From positions 62,001 through 126,000 of the forward strand of contig NZ_UUOC01000052.1 in NCBI RefSeq assembly GCF_900590755.1: a DNA stretch of 64,000 nucleotides. Reading direction: 5' to 3'. The notes under the pieces are model-generated. The model was not told where the DNA came from. It did no database searches and saw only the letters and a program-made list of their open reading frames with translations. Of the stretch, positions 9,242 through 17,083 are shown one piece after another; the stretch's first letter is position 1, and every line of letters begins with the position of its first letter. Source of the DNA: Pseudomonas viridiflava. GTDB lineage: Bacteria > Pseudomonadota > Gammaproteobacteria > Pseudomonadales > Pseudomonadaceae. The translations under genes and the position numbers were made by a program.

Positions 9242-9280
9242 CCCAATTAACCAGCAATAAACAACAAGGATGTTGTGAAC

Positions 9281-9895
9281 ATGACTACAGAAAACACACT
9301 CTCGACGCAGGACATCAACACCAAAGCAGCGCCGGTAAACCCATGGCGCGTACCCGCTCCGGTCTTGCACAACGGCAAATATGGCAGCGTCATCATTGAT
9401 CGCGGCGAACTGAAGAAGGCTGTGGCAGGTAGTAAAAACTACTATCTGTTTTCCGAGACCGGCCCAGGCGTTCAATCCCTTATCATCGTTGGCACCCCGT
9501 TACAGATCATGGAGTTTCTGCTGTCCCGCGAAACACATGGCATTGAGAGCCAGATCCAGTCCCTGCCAGACATCTACATGGGCATCGCACCATTCAAAGC
9601 CCAAAACCGCTTCAGCGGAATTTTCCCGATCGGGGATACGCTAGTGGAGGTCGTGAAGTATTTCGCCAACGTCATTCCTGTACCGGACTGGGTCGTGCTC
9701 GCTGCGAGCCCGACCAGCTTGAATGACATGAGGAAATCGATCGCTGGCCTGAGCGATGCACAAAAGCATACAGGCCAGCTTTTCTACGTGAAATTCAGTT
9801 ACTTGAAAAAAGACGGCATGGAGAAGATCGCGTCGAAAAGCATCACGTTCAAGCAAGTGGCCGAGGCGATTCAAAAGCGTTACAAAAAGCCATAG
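9281..9895 (+). CDS. Hypothetical protein, 204 aa, family not recognised
   Basis: A soluble-looking protein without signal peptide or membrane segment. GTG 9275 would add two residues, but AAGGA at 9266-9270 is correctly spaced only for ATG 9281. The sequence mixes beta-rich stretches (VPAPVLHNGKYGSVIIDRGE, GVQSLIIVGTPLQIMEFLL) with a lysine-rich C-terminus ending IQKRYKKP. I do not recognise a domain. It sits just downstream of a degenerate REP and just before the convergent hip module, in what looks like an accessory patch. Its own inverted-repeat promoter region suggests independent regulation. Confidence 0.65.
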   Translation: MTTENTLSTQDINTKAAPVNPWRVPAPVLHNGKYGSVIIDRGELKKAVAGSKNYYLFSETGPGVQSLIIVGTPLQIMEFLLSRETHGIESQIQSLPDIYMGIAPFKAQNRFSGIFPIGDTLVEVVKYFANVIPVPDWVVLAASPTSLNDMRKSIAGLSDAQKHTGQLFYVKFSYLKKDGMEKIASKSITFKQVAEAIQKRYKKP

Positions 9896-9928
9896 AAGAG
9901 AGGGCGTGACGCCTGTGGTGAGCGCTCG

Positions 9929-10207
9929 TCAGCTAATTTGCCGATGGCGCCTCACCACCCCCATCTGCAAGCCAAACGGCTGGAACACTGCATTCAGGGA
10001 TTTAAGGGTCGGGTTGCCCTCACCCTGCTCGATCTGAATCAAGGTACGTACCGAGATCTTGCACATTCGGGCGTACTGGCTTTGATGCATCCGAGCACCG
10101 TCGACCCGCAAACGCTTTACTGCCTCCCCCATCTCCAGAGAACCGTCGGCAATCCCCTGCTGAACGCTTTCAATCAACAGTATCCGCGCATCAATCGACA
10201 ACGTCAT
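9929..10207 (-). CDS. hipB: HipB-like XRE-family antitoxin
   Basis: A 92-residue protein with one XRE/Cro helix-turn-helix (YARMCKISVRTLIQIEQGEGNP about 45-66), a leading region of about 35 residues and a short basic tail. XRE proteins of this size paired with HipA act as antitoxin and operon repressor. The ATG overlaps the hipA stop by four bases (ATGA), so the antitoxin is translated after the toxin; E. coli has hipB first. It is a likely reader of the five TGCA-N6-TGCA sites upstream of hipA. Confidence 0.85.
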   Translation of the reverse strand: MTLSIDARILLIESVQQGIADGSLEMGEAVKRLRVDGARMHQSQYARMCKISVRTLIQIEQGEGNPTLKSLNAVFQPFGLQMGVVRRHRQIS

Positions 10208-11520
10208 TGCAGCCCCCAGGCAGTCAGCCTTTGATCCAGTTTGCTCAAGGCGATGGCCGGATGGTGGAAGGTTGACTCTGGCAAACCACTGTCACGCAAA
10301 ATGTCCGGCAACGCCCTCAACTGCTGCGCGTCCTGACGCAAGCGCTCAAAAACTTGCTGCGGATCAAGAATATCCACCAATGCCTCACAAGCAGCCCGCC
10401 AATCGACTACACCTGCACGCTCGATGGTTTTCGACCATTTTGTCGTGCGCGTAATGCCTTCAGCATCCATAACCATGGGTGCAAGATCGTAGATTGGCGC
10501 CAACCGCAAACCATCTCGACTGCGAATGATTGCAGTGTTGCGTCCGTGATTGTCCGAGTTACCAAGAATTTGATTGATCAAGTCACGCCGCAAGTATTCA
10601 GCGACCAGATCAGGGATCTGCTCCTTCTGACCTGCTTGCGACCACATACCAGTCAACAACGTGATGACCTCAAGATGATCCATACGACTACCCGGGACCG
10701 TCACACCAGCCAGCGAGTAAATTGACTCCACCGCCAGACGCTCAACACTGCCGTCTGTGATACGGCGATCAAATCGCTTCATCCACAGGCTTGGCTTGTT
10801 CGCCTCTTCCAGAGCCATGTCAGCAGTAGCCACAGTGTCGATGCCAAGCTGTTGCAGTGATCTGTAGTAGAGGTATTCACTGCGCAGAATGTCTTGGTCA
10901 TTTCTTACGGCCTGGTTACGGGCGAACTTGATGAACCAATGTTCCCGAGCCAGCTCATCAGCCAATACAGCATCCGGGTAAAGCAGGCCGTCCTCACCTT
11001 TTGTCATCAATAACTTGGGCGCTTCCCCACCCGCGCCGGTTGCGCCACCAATGGCAGCACCCTGCTCGTAGGCGTACTCAAGAAACTGCTGATCTCGAGT
11101 GACGACGTCCGCGCGGCTGAATCCCATAGGGCTGCCTTCGTCCAGCGCTTTGATCGACTCCTTGATCCGCAGATTTCCGATTGGAGCGGGCGTGCTGCAC
11201 CCCAGCAGGTATAAATCGTCGCTTAAACCTTCAGGCTTCTGTTGCCCGATCTGGGTCATTAGAAAACGCTTCGCGGCCCCGGCAGGGGCTATGTCATGCA
11301 GGAATGCCGGGGCTTGGCGCAACGAGTAGGTTTCAAAATCCACAGGCAGGCGGGCACTGACGCTCTGATCATGCGAATCGGAATGGGCGTCCACCACGTA
11401 GCTCGCTTTATAGGCGAAATGGCACGGCCCGAGAAACCCGTCTTCGGGCTTGTCGAACGTTAAAGTCATGGCATCTCGCCAAAGGCCTGTCCAATAGACC
11501 TGAAGGGTTAGACTGTACAT
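10204..11520 (-). CDS. hipA: HipA-family serine/threonine kinase toxin
   Basis: A 438-residue HipA-like kinase; E. coli HipA phosphorylates glutamyl-tRNA synthetase and induces persistence, but homologues differ in target. Visible elements: N-terminal subdomain 1-110, glycine-rich GGATGAGGEAPKLLM at about 158-172, the ATP-lysine context FIKFA near 198, catalytic NSDNHGRN at 321-328 and metal-binding APIYDL at 341-346. All key positions appear present, so it should be active. ATG 11520 keeps the whole N-terminal strand; the internal ATG at 11469 would delete it. Gene order is toxin before antitoxin. Confidence 0.88.
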   Translation of the reverse strand: MYSLTLQVYWTGLWRDAMTLTFDKPEDGFLGPCHFAYKASYVVDAHSDSHDQSVSARLPVDFETYSLRQAPAFLHDIAPAGAAKRFLMTQIGQQKPEGLSDDLYLLGCSTPAPIGNLRIKESIKALDEGSPMGFSRADVVTRDQQFLEYAYEQGAAIGGATGAGGEAPKLLMTKGEDGLLYPDAVLADELAREHWFIKFARNQAVRNDQDILRSEYLYYRSLQQLGIDTVATADMALEEANKPSLWMKRFDRRITDGSVERLAVESIYSLAGVTVPGSRMDHLEVITLLTGMWSQAGQKEQIPDLVAEYLRRDLINQILGNSDNHGRNTAIIRSRDGLRLAPIYDLAPMVMDAEGITRTTKWSKTIERAGVVDWRAACEALVDILDPQQVFERLRQDAQQLRALPDILRDSGLPESTFHHPAIALSKLDQRLTAWGLQ

Positions 11521-11528
11521 AAGGGACC

Positions 11529-11668
11529 TGCAATATAGTGCACTTGGATGACGATATCTGAACGCTTATCTGCACTATAGTGCACTTTTGGTAAATATCA
11601 CATGCGTTTAAATGCAATTAAATGCAGATACACCTACTTTTTACCCAACTTATCTGCATTATGTTGCA
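11529..11668. promoter_or_regulatory. Five phased TGCA-N6-TGCA operator copies upstream of hipA
   Basis: Fourteen-base sites lie at 11529-11542 (TGCAATATAGTGCA), 11571-11584 (TGCACTATAGTGCA, perfect palindrome), 11603-11616 (TGCGTTTAAATGCA, one mismatch), 11613-11626 (TGCAATTAAATGCA) and 11655-11668 (TGCATTATGTTGCA). Centres are 42, 32, 10 and 42 bp apart, i.e. close to whole helical turns, so all sites face one side of the DNA. The first site ends 8 bp before the hipA start and overlaps its ribosome-binding region. HipB is the obvious candidate ligand by inference. Confidence 0.75.
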
Positions 11669-11737
11669 GCTGCTGAAGCCGGAATAAAAAAAAGGGAGCA
11701 CGAATGCTCCCCAGAGGAAATTGTAAAAGCGGTAATG

Positions 11738-11812
11738 CTGTAGGAGCTGCCGAAGGCTGCGAAGGCGGTTTATCAGATGCGCCGCTTTCGCAGCCTGCAG
11801 CAGCTCCTACAG
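11738..11812. repeat. REP pair, GCCGAAGGCTGCGA type
   Basis: Arms CTGTAGGAGCTGCCGAAGGC and CGCAGCCTGCAGCAGCTCCT enclose a 17-base core between the hip promoter region and the 3' end of oadA. Confidence 0.8.
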
Positions 11813-11830
11813 ATCATGCGTAAATGTATT

Positions 11831-13639
11831 TCAACCCTCGATCTCAACCAGGATCTCGCCCGGATTGACCCGATCACCCTTGGCGACGTGGATGGCAACC
11901 ACCTTGCCAGCAATGGCGGCCTGGACTTCGGTTTCCATTTTCATGGCTTCGGTGATCAGCACCGCCTGGCCGGCTTTGACCATATCGCCCTCCTTGACCA
12001 GCACGTCGACAATGTTGCCCGGCATGCTGGTGCTGACGTGGCCGGGGGCGCTGGCCTGGGTGCGTTTGCTGGCGCCGCCGCTGACGAATTCGTTGAGCGG
12101 TTCGAACACCACTTCTTCCGGCATGCCATCAATAGACAGGTAGAAGTGACGCTTGCCTTCGGCCTTGACGCCCACCCCGGTGATGTCGACCCGGTAGCTT
12201 TCGCCATGCACGTCAATCACGAACTCGGTCGGTACACCTTCGCCGCCTGGTTTGCTCACGCCACCCGCTTCCGGGATCGGCAACAACGCTTCCGGTTTCA
12301 GGGTGCCCGCAGCGCGCTCTTCGAGAAACTTGCGGCCAATGTCCGGGAACATGGCGTAAGTCAGCACATCTTCTTCAGAAGTCGCCAGCGCACCGATGTC
12401 ATCGCGCAGCTTGTTCATTTCCGGCTTGAGCAGATCAGCAGGACGCACATCGATCAGGTCTTCATTACCAATCGCCTGACGACGCAGCTTTTCATCCACC
12501 TGCCCCGGCGCTTTGCCGTAGCCGCCTTGCAGGTACAACTTCACTTCATTGGTGATGGTCTTGTAGCGCTCGCCCGCCAGTACGTTGAAAAACGCCTGCG
12601 TGCCGACGATTTGCGAAGTGGGCGTGACCAGTGGCGGATAACCCAGGTCCTTGCGAACCCGTGGAATCTCGGCCAGCACTTCGCCCATGCGATTCAACGC
12701 GCCCTGCTCCTTGAGCTGGTTGGCGAGGTTGGAAATCATCCCGCCAGGCACCTGGTTGACCTGCACGCGGGTATCGACTGCGGTGAATTCGCTCTCGAAC
12801 TGGTGATATTTCTTACGCACTGCGTAGAAGTACAAGCCGATTTCCTGCAACAGCTCCAGGTTCAGGCCGGTATCGAATTCGCTGCCTTTAAGGGCCGCAA
12901 CCATCGACTCGGTGCCTGGATGGCTGGTGCCCCAGGCGAAGCTGGAGATCGCGGTGTCGATGTGGTCGGCACCGTTTTCGATGGCCTTGAGCTGGCACAT
13001 GGCAGCCAGGCCAGCCGTATCGTGGGAATGGATGAACACCGGCAGCGATTGCTCGGCTTTCAGCGCCTTGACCAGTTCGCCGGTGGCATAAGGTGTCAGC
13101 AGACCAGCCATGTCCTTGATCGCCACCGAGTCGCAACCCATGGCTTCCATCTGTTTGGCTTGCTCAACGAACGCGGCAATGGTGTGCACCGGGCTGGTGG
13201 TGTAGGCGATGGTGCCCTGAGCGTGCTTGCCCGATTCCTTTACCGCCTCGATGGCCACGCGCAGGTTACGCACGTCGTTCATGGCGTCGAAGATGCGGAA
13301 CACATCGATGCCGTTGGCGGCGGCTTTGGCGACGAAGGCTTTGACCACATCGTCGCTGTAATGCCGATAACCCAGCAGGTTCTGGCCGCGCAGCAGCATT
13401 TGCAGGCGCGTGTTGGGCAGCGCCGCACGCAACTGGCGCAGACGCTCCCACGGGTCTTCTTTCAGAAAGCGCACACAGGCATCGAACGTCGCGCCGCCCC
13501 AGCATTCCAGCGACCAGTAGCCGACTTTGTCGAGCTTGTCGCAGATCGGCAACATGTCCTCGGTACGCATGCGGGTGGCGAGCAGCGACTGGTGGGCGTC
13601 ACGCAGGATGGTGTCGGTTACAAAGATCTTCTTGGACAT
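11831..13639 (-). CDS. oadA: Pyruvate carboxylase subunit B (carboxyltransferase plus biotin domain)
   Basis: A 602-residue biotin-bearing subunit that carboxylates pyruvate to oxaloacetate with PycA, refilling the TCA cycle. The RDAHQSLLATRMR motif (13-25) opens the carboxyltransferase barrel; the conserved HSHDTAGLA metal/active-site segment is mid-barrel; a PYC/OadA linker follows; the C-terminal biotinyl domain has EAMKMET with the biotin lysine near 568. The oadA name comes from its resemblance to the oxaloacetate decarboxylase alpha chain, but no membrane OadB/OadG is present, so carboxylase function is inferred. It lies about 100 bp downstream of pycA, separated by an inverted repeat. 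Confidence 0.92.
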   Translation of the reverse strand: MSKKIFVTDTILRDAHQSLLATRMRTEDMLPICDKLDKVGYWSLECWGGATFDACVRFLKEDPWERLRQLRAALPNTRLQMLLRGQNLLGYRHYSDDVVKAFVAKAAANGIDVFRIFDAMNDVRNLRVAIEAVKESGKHAQGTIAYTTSPVHTIAAFVEQAKQMEAMGCDSVAIKDMAGLLTPYATGELVKALKAEQSLPVFIHSHDTAGLAAMCQLKAIENGADHIDTAISSFAWGTSHPGTESMVAALKGSEFDTGLNLELLQEIGLYFYAVRKKYHQFESEFTAVDTRVQVNQVPGGMISNLANQLKEQGALNRMGEVLAEIPRVRKDLGYPPLVTPTSQIVGTQAFFNVLAGERYKTITNEVKLYLQGGYGKAPGQVDEKLRRQAIGNEDLIDVRPADLLKPEMNKLRDDIGALATSEEDVLTYAMFPDIGRKFLEERAAGTLKPEALLPIPEAGGVSKPGGEGVPTEFVIDVHGESYRVDITGVGVKAEGKRHFYLSIDGMPEEVVFEPLNEFVSGGASKRTQASAPGHVSTSMPGNIVDVLVKEGDMVKAGQAVLITEAMKMETEVQAAIAGKVVAIHVAKGDRVNPGEILVEIEG

Positions 13640-13659
13640 TTGGATCTCCTCATAGCGAC

Positions 13660-13735
13660 AAGCCTCAAGCTACAAGCCGCAAGTAAAAGCAGATCTGCTT
13701 TTGCTTGAAGCTTGCCGCTTGCAGCTTGAAGCTGC
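13660..13735. repeat. Inverted repeat with AAGCTTGCAGCTTGAAGC-type arms
   Basis: Left part CAAGCCTCAAGCTACAAGCC and right part GGCTTG/GCAAGC-rich arms (GCTTGAAGCTTGCCGCTTGC) can fold back on each other. It lies inside the pycA-oadA intergenic space. A relative occurs at 50036-50113. It could attenuate or stabilise the polycistronic message. Confidence 0.7.
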
Positions 13736-13739
13736 TTAT

Positions 13740-15155
13740 CTATAAGCCTGCATGGGCGGCGATGGCAGCAGCGATGGCCAGGGCCAGCTCTTCGGGTTTG
13801 CGCTTGATCGAGTAGTTGGTCAGTTCCGGATGGCTCTCAACGAAGCTGGTATTGAACTGACCGCTACGGAACTCCGGGTTGCGCAGGATTTCCTGGTAAT
13901 ACGCCGCAGTGGTTTTCACCCCCTGCAAGCGCATGTCATCCAGGGCGCGCAGGCCGCGGTCCATCGCCTCTTCCCAGGTCAGCGCCCAGACAATCAGCTT
14001 CAGGCACATGGAGTCGTAGAACGGTGGAATCGTGTAGCCGGTGTAGATCGCCGTATCGGTACGCACACCAGGCCCGCCGGGTGCGTAGTAACGGGTGATC
14101 TTGCCGAAGCTGGGCAGGAAGTTGTTCTTCGGGTCTTCGGCGTTGATCCGGAATTGCAGGGCAAATCCACGATGGATGATGTCTTCCTGCTTGACCGAAA
14201 GCGGCAGGCCCGAGGCGATGCGGATCTGCTCGCGGACGATGTCGATGCCGGTGATTTCTTCGGTGATGGTGTGTTCCACCTGCACCCGGGTGTTCATCTC
14301 CATGAAGTACACCTCGCCCTCGGCGAGCAGGAACTCCACGGTGCCAGCGTTCTCGTAGCCCACGGCCTTGGCGGCGCGCACGGACAAGTCACCAATATAA
14401 GCGCGCTGTTCCGGGGTCAGCTGCGGGCTCGGGGCGATCTCGATCAGCTTCTGGTTGCGACGCTGGATCGAGCAATCGCGCTCGAACAGATGCACGACGT
14501 TGCCAAAGCTGTCGCCAAGGATCTGCGCCTCGATGTGCTTGGGATTGACGATGCACTTTTCGAGGAACACTTCGGCCGAACCAAAGGCCTTGGTGGCTTC
14601 GGAGATGACCCGAGGAAACGCCTGCTCCAGTTCTTCGCGGCTGTTGCAGCGGCGAATGCCACGCCCACCCCCACCGGAAGTGGCTTTGAGCATCACCGGA
14701 TAGCCGATGCGATCACCTTCAAGCAAGGCTTCGGCGATATCCGCAACGTTGCCTTCGGTGCCTGGAGTCACGGGTACGCCCGCTTTGATCATGCTGCGCC
14801 GGGCTTCGGTCTTGTCACCCATGCGGCGAATGACTTCGGCAGAAGGACCAATGAATTTAATGCCACGTTCGGCGCAGATGTCGGCCAGTTCGGCATTTTC
14901 GGAAAGGAAACCATAACCGGGATGCAATGCATCGCAGCCCGTTTCCACAGCCAGATTGACCAGCTTGCGCGGGTTCAGGTAACCCGCAAGGGGCTCAGCC
15001 CCAATGCTGTGGGCCTCGTCGGCACGCTTTACATGCAAAGCGTGACGGTCGGCGTCGGAAAAGACCGCGACCGAGCGAATGCCCATCTCGGCGCAAGCGC
15101 GCACGATTCGGACAGCAATTTCACCGCGGTTGGCGATCAGGATTTTTGTTATCAC
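13740..15155 (-). CDS. pycA: Pyruvate carboxylase subunit A (biotin carboxylase)
   Basis: A 471-residue ATP-grasp enzyme that carboxylates biotin on the partner OadA/PycB. It shows the biotin carboxylase N-lobe opening (KILIANRGEIAVRIVRA), MGDKTEARR, the glycine-rich ATP loop KATSGGGGRGIRR and EMNTRVQVEHTITE in the catalytic core. Length matches stand-alone AccC/PycA. It is first in an operon with oadA and divergent from the LysR gene pycR, an arrangement known in PAO1 (PA5435-PA5437, from memory). The fatty-acid AccC is usually next to accB, which is absent here, supporting the pyruvate carboxylase assignment. Confidence 0.92.
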   Translation of the reverse strand: MITKILIANRGEIAVRIVRACAEMGIRSVAVFSDADRHALHVKRADEAHSIGAEPLAGYLNPRKLVNLAVETGCDALHPGYGFLSENAELADICAERGIKFIGPSAEVIRRMGDKTEARRSMIKAGVPVTPGTEGNVADIAEALLEGDRIGYPVMLKATSGGGGRGIRRCNSREELEQAFPRVISEATKAFGSAEVFLEKCIVNPKHIEAQILGDSFGNVVHLFERDCSIQRRNQKLIEIAPSPQLTPEQRAYIGDLSVRAAKAVGYENAGTVEFLLAEGEVYFMEMNTRVQVEHTITEEITGIDIVREQIRIASGLPLSVKQEDIIHRGFALQFRINAEDPKNNFLPSFGKITRYYAPGGPGVRTDTAIYTGYTIPPFYDSMCLKLIVWALTWEEAMDRGLRALDDMRLQGVKTTAAYYQEILRNPEFRSGQFNTSFVESHPELTNYSIKRKPEELALAIAAAIAAHAGL

Positions 15156-15284
15156 GAGTATTTCCTCGACCGTTAAACAGCGTCCGGCAAATCAACCTTT
15201 TGTAACAGCAGGTGTAGCTGATTACCGCAGGAACACCCTATGCCGGTTCAGGGATTAACAAAAATGAGTAAAAGTTGGGATGTG

Positions 15285-15302
15285 TATAAGTAAAGACTTA
15301 TA
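15285..15302. promoter_or_regulatory. Putative PycR (LysR-type) operator
   Basis: TATAAGTAAAGACTTATA is a 6-6-6 perfect inverted repeat holding the LysR T-N11-A pattern, in the 182-bp divergent region, 35 bp before the pycR ATG. It probably serves autoregulation and control of pycA. Inferred from symmetry and location only. Confidence 0.55.
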
Positions 15303-15337
15303 GTTGGCGCTTCAGCTATTTGCGGGAGACGGTAAAA

Positions 15338-16288
15338 ATGCGTAAGTCATTGATGCGTATGACATTGCGTCAGCTACGGATTTTCAACGAAGTGTGTGAT
15401 CTCAAGTCCTACAGCCGCGCAGCGGATGAAATGGCGCTTACACAACCGGCCGTCAGCTTGCAGATTCGCCAACTGGAAGAGTTGATCGGCCAGCCGCTGT
15501 TCGAATATATCGGCAAAAAACTCTACCTCACCGAAGCGGCCGAGGCGCTGCAATCCGCCAGCCGGGATATTTTCGGACGGCTGGAAAACCTCGACATGCA
15601 ACTCACCGACATGCAGGGCTCGCTGCAAGGTCAGCTCAAACTCGCAGTTGAATCCAGCTGCAAGTACTTCATCCCGCATCTATTCGCGGCCTTCCGACGC
15701 AAGTATCCCGAGGTGATTCTCAGCCTGACGGTGGCCAATCGCGCGCAGATCATCAGAAGGCTTTCGGACAACCGCGACGACCTGGTAGTGATGTCCATGG
15801 TGCCTCAGGACATGGGCCTGGAGTTTCTGCCGTTCCTCAACAACCCGATTGTGGCCGTCGCCCCGCCGGACCATCCGCTGTGCGACGGGCGTGCCTTGAG
15901 CCTCAAGGATCTGGAGCCTTACCCGCTGCTGATCAGGGAAAACGGTTCGGGAACACGAAAGGCGTGTGAGGAGTACTTCAAGGACAAGCGCGTGCATTTC
16001 ACCACCACGCTGGAGGTCGCCGCCCACGAAGCCCAGCGTGAGAGCGTGCTCGCCGGGTTGGGCATCGCATTGCTGACACGCCATGCGGTCAGCCTGGAAC
16101 TCGCCACCGGCCAGCTCAAGGAGTTGCCAGTGGCGGAGTTGCCGCTGTATCGCAGTTGGTGCGTGGTGCAGGCCAAAGACCGGCGGCTATCACCGGTTGC
16201 TCATGCATTCCAGGCGTTCATCCGCACCGAACGTGCACAGATCAGCCAGCTTGTTGAACGCTTCGACGGTCGCCCGCTTGGGGCTTAG
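15338..16288 (+). CDS. pycR: LysR-type regulator PycR
   Basis: A 316-residue LysR regulator. The N-terminal winged helix covers TLRQLRIFNEVCDLKSYSRAA...TQPAVSLQIRQLEE (about 9-48); a linker helix and an effector domain follow, with GSGTRKACEEYF near 208. An upstream in-frame ATG exists, but GGGAG at 15324-15328 is spaced for ATG 15338. It is divergent from pycA-oadA, matching P. aeruginosa PycR, which affects pyruvate carboxylase, lipid metabolism and virulence. Its last 47 bases overlap the 3' end of a small gene on the opposite strand. Confidence 0.9.
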   Translation: MRKSLMRMTLRQLRIFNEVCDLKSYSRAADEMALTQPAVSLQIRQLEELIGQPLFEYIGKKLYLTEAAEALQSASRDIFGRLENLDMQLTDMQGSLQGQLKLAVESSCKYFIPHLFAAFRRKYPEVILSLTVANRAQIIRRLSDNRDDLVVMSMVPQDMGLEFLPFLNNPIVAVAPPDHPLCDGRALSLKDLEPYPLLIRENGSGTRKACEEYFKDKRVHFTTTLEVAAHEAQRESVLAGLGIALLTRHAVSLELATGQLKELPVAELPLYRSWCVVQAKDRRLSPVAHAFQAFIRTERAQISQLVERFDGRPLGA

Positions 16289-16466
16289 CCGTCTGCCAGA
16301 GCTGGGCTGAAAGGCCATCGTCGTAATCACACAGCTCCTGGTTCAGCCGGCGCTCTTCCGAATAACTTTCAATCGCACGACGGAACGCCATGCGACGCTG
16401 GTCTTCCTGCTGGCGGCGAGTTTTAACAGTGCTGCTCTGTTGCGAGTCATCGTAGTGCCGAGGCAT
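16242..16466 (-). CDS. PA3496-family small protein (putative envelope-integrity factor)
   Basis: A 74-residue, highly charged protein starting MPRHYDDSQQSSTVKTRRQQ and continuing RRMAFRRAIESYSEERRL. This pattern matches the small PA3496-type proteins annotated as putative envelope integrity proteins in Pseudomonas. The frame is open much further upstream, but AGGA and GGGAGA stand before ATG 16466. There is no signal peptide or membrane segment. Its 3' end is antisense to the last 47 bases of pycR, so the two transcripts overlap tail to tail. Confidence 0.75.
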   Translation of the reverse strand: MPRHYDDSQQSSTVKTRRQQEDQRRMAFRRAIESYSEERRLNQELCDYDDGLSAQLWQTAKPQAGDRRSVQQAG

Positions 16467-16684
16467 ATCCTGTCTCCCAAGTGCGTTGCGGGAGTACAGG
16501 ATGCCTATAGGGCGTGACGGTAAGGCGGCGGATGGATGACAAATTGGTGAAGGCGCAATGGTGGCTTGTCGAAACGAACGGTAACGACGATATAAATATG
16601 TAGTGCATGCCAGTAACGCTCCGTTGAGATAGTTAGCCCCGCAGGACGCAACCACTAACTACTCAATTAGCAAGGAGCTACACA

Positions 16685-17002
16685 ATGAGCATTCAAAACA
16701 AAGACTGGTATGCCCGCATCAACAAAATGCCAGGTCTGTCTGGCCCAACACTGCTGGTAACCGGCACCGTTACCGTGCCAAACAGCAATACTGAACCGAC
16801 TCTGGTAGTGGCAGCGATTCAGGACAAATCCCTGGGTCTGCGACTGGAGCTGCAATTAGAAAGCAAAGGCATCGGTCTGACGGTCCTGACCGACAAGGCT
16901 GTAGCCTTTTCGCAGCCGAGCACTTACGACGTACCGCATATCTCCATCTTCCACGATGGCAAAGAGCTGACCCGCATCGAAAATGTTGAGATTCTCAACT
17001 AA
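16685..17002 (+). CDS. Hypothetical small protein, 105 aa
   Basis: AAGGAG stands 8 bases before ATG 16685 and a strong terminator follows the stop, so this is a well-defined single-gene transcript. The protein alternates short beta-like stretches (LLVTGTVTVPN, PTLVVAAIQDK, LRLELQLES, GLTVLTDKAVAF), suggesting a small all-beta fold, and has no signal peptide. I do not recognise the family. The good expression signals suggest an abundant protein. Confidence 0.75.
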   Translation: MSIQNKDWYARINKMPGLSGPTLLVTGTVTVPNSNTEPTLVVAAIQDKSLGLRLELQLESKGIGLTVLTDKAVAFSQPSTYDVPHISIFHDGKELTRIENVEILN

Positions 17003-17027
17003 TTAGAAGCCCGAAAGTTTTGTTCAC

Positions 17028-17065
17028 CTCCCGCCAGCGTCCAGATAGACGCTGGCGGGAGTTTT
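17028..17065 (+). terminator. Strong rho-independent terminator
   Basis: CTCCCGCCAGCGT (17028-17040) pairs perfectly over 13 bp with ACGCTGGCGGGAG (17049-17061), followed by TTTT. It ends the small gene at 16685-17002 and separates it from the convergent RpiR-family gene. Confidence 0.9.
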
Positions 17066-17083
17066 CGTCCGCAGGTCAGATCA

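Noticed and set aside
11777..13708. 643-aa forward ORF opposite oadA
   Set aside because: Antisense shadow; starts inside a REP and shows no protein family.
13752..15176. 474-aa forward ORF opposite pycA
   Set aside because: Antisense shadow of a fully conserved biotin carboxylase.
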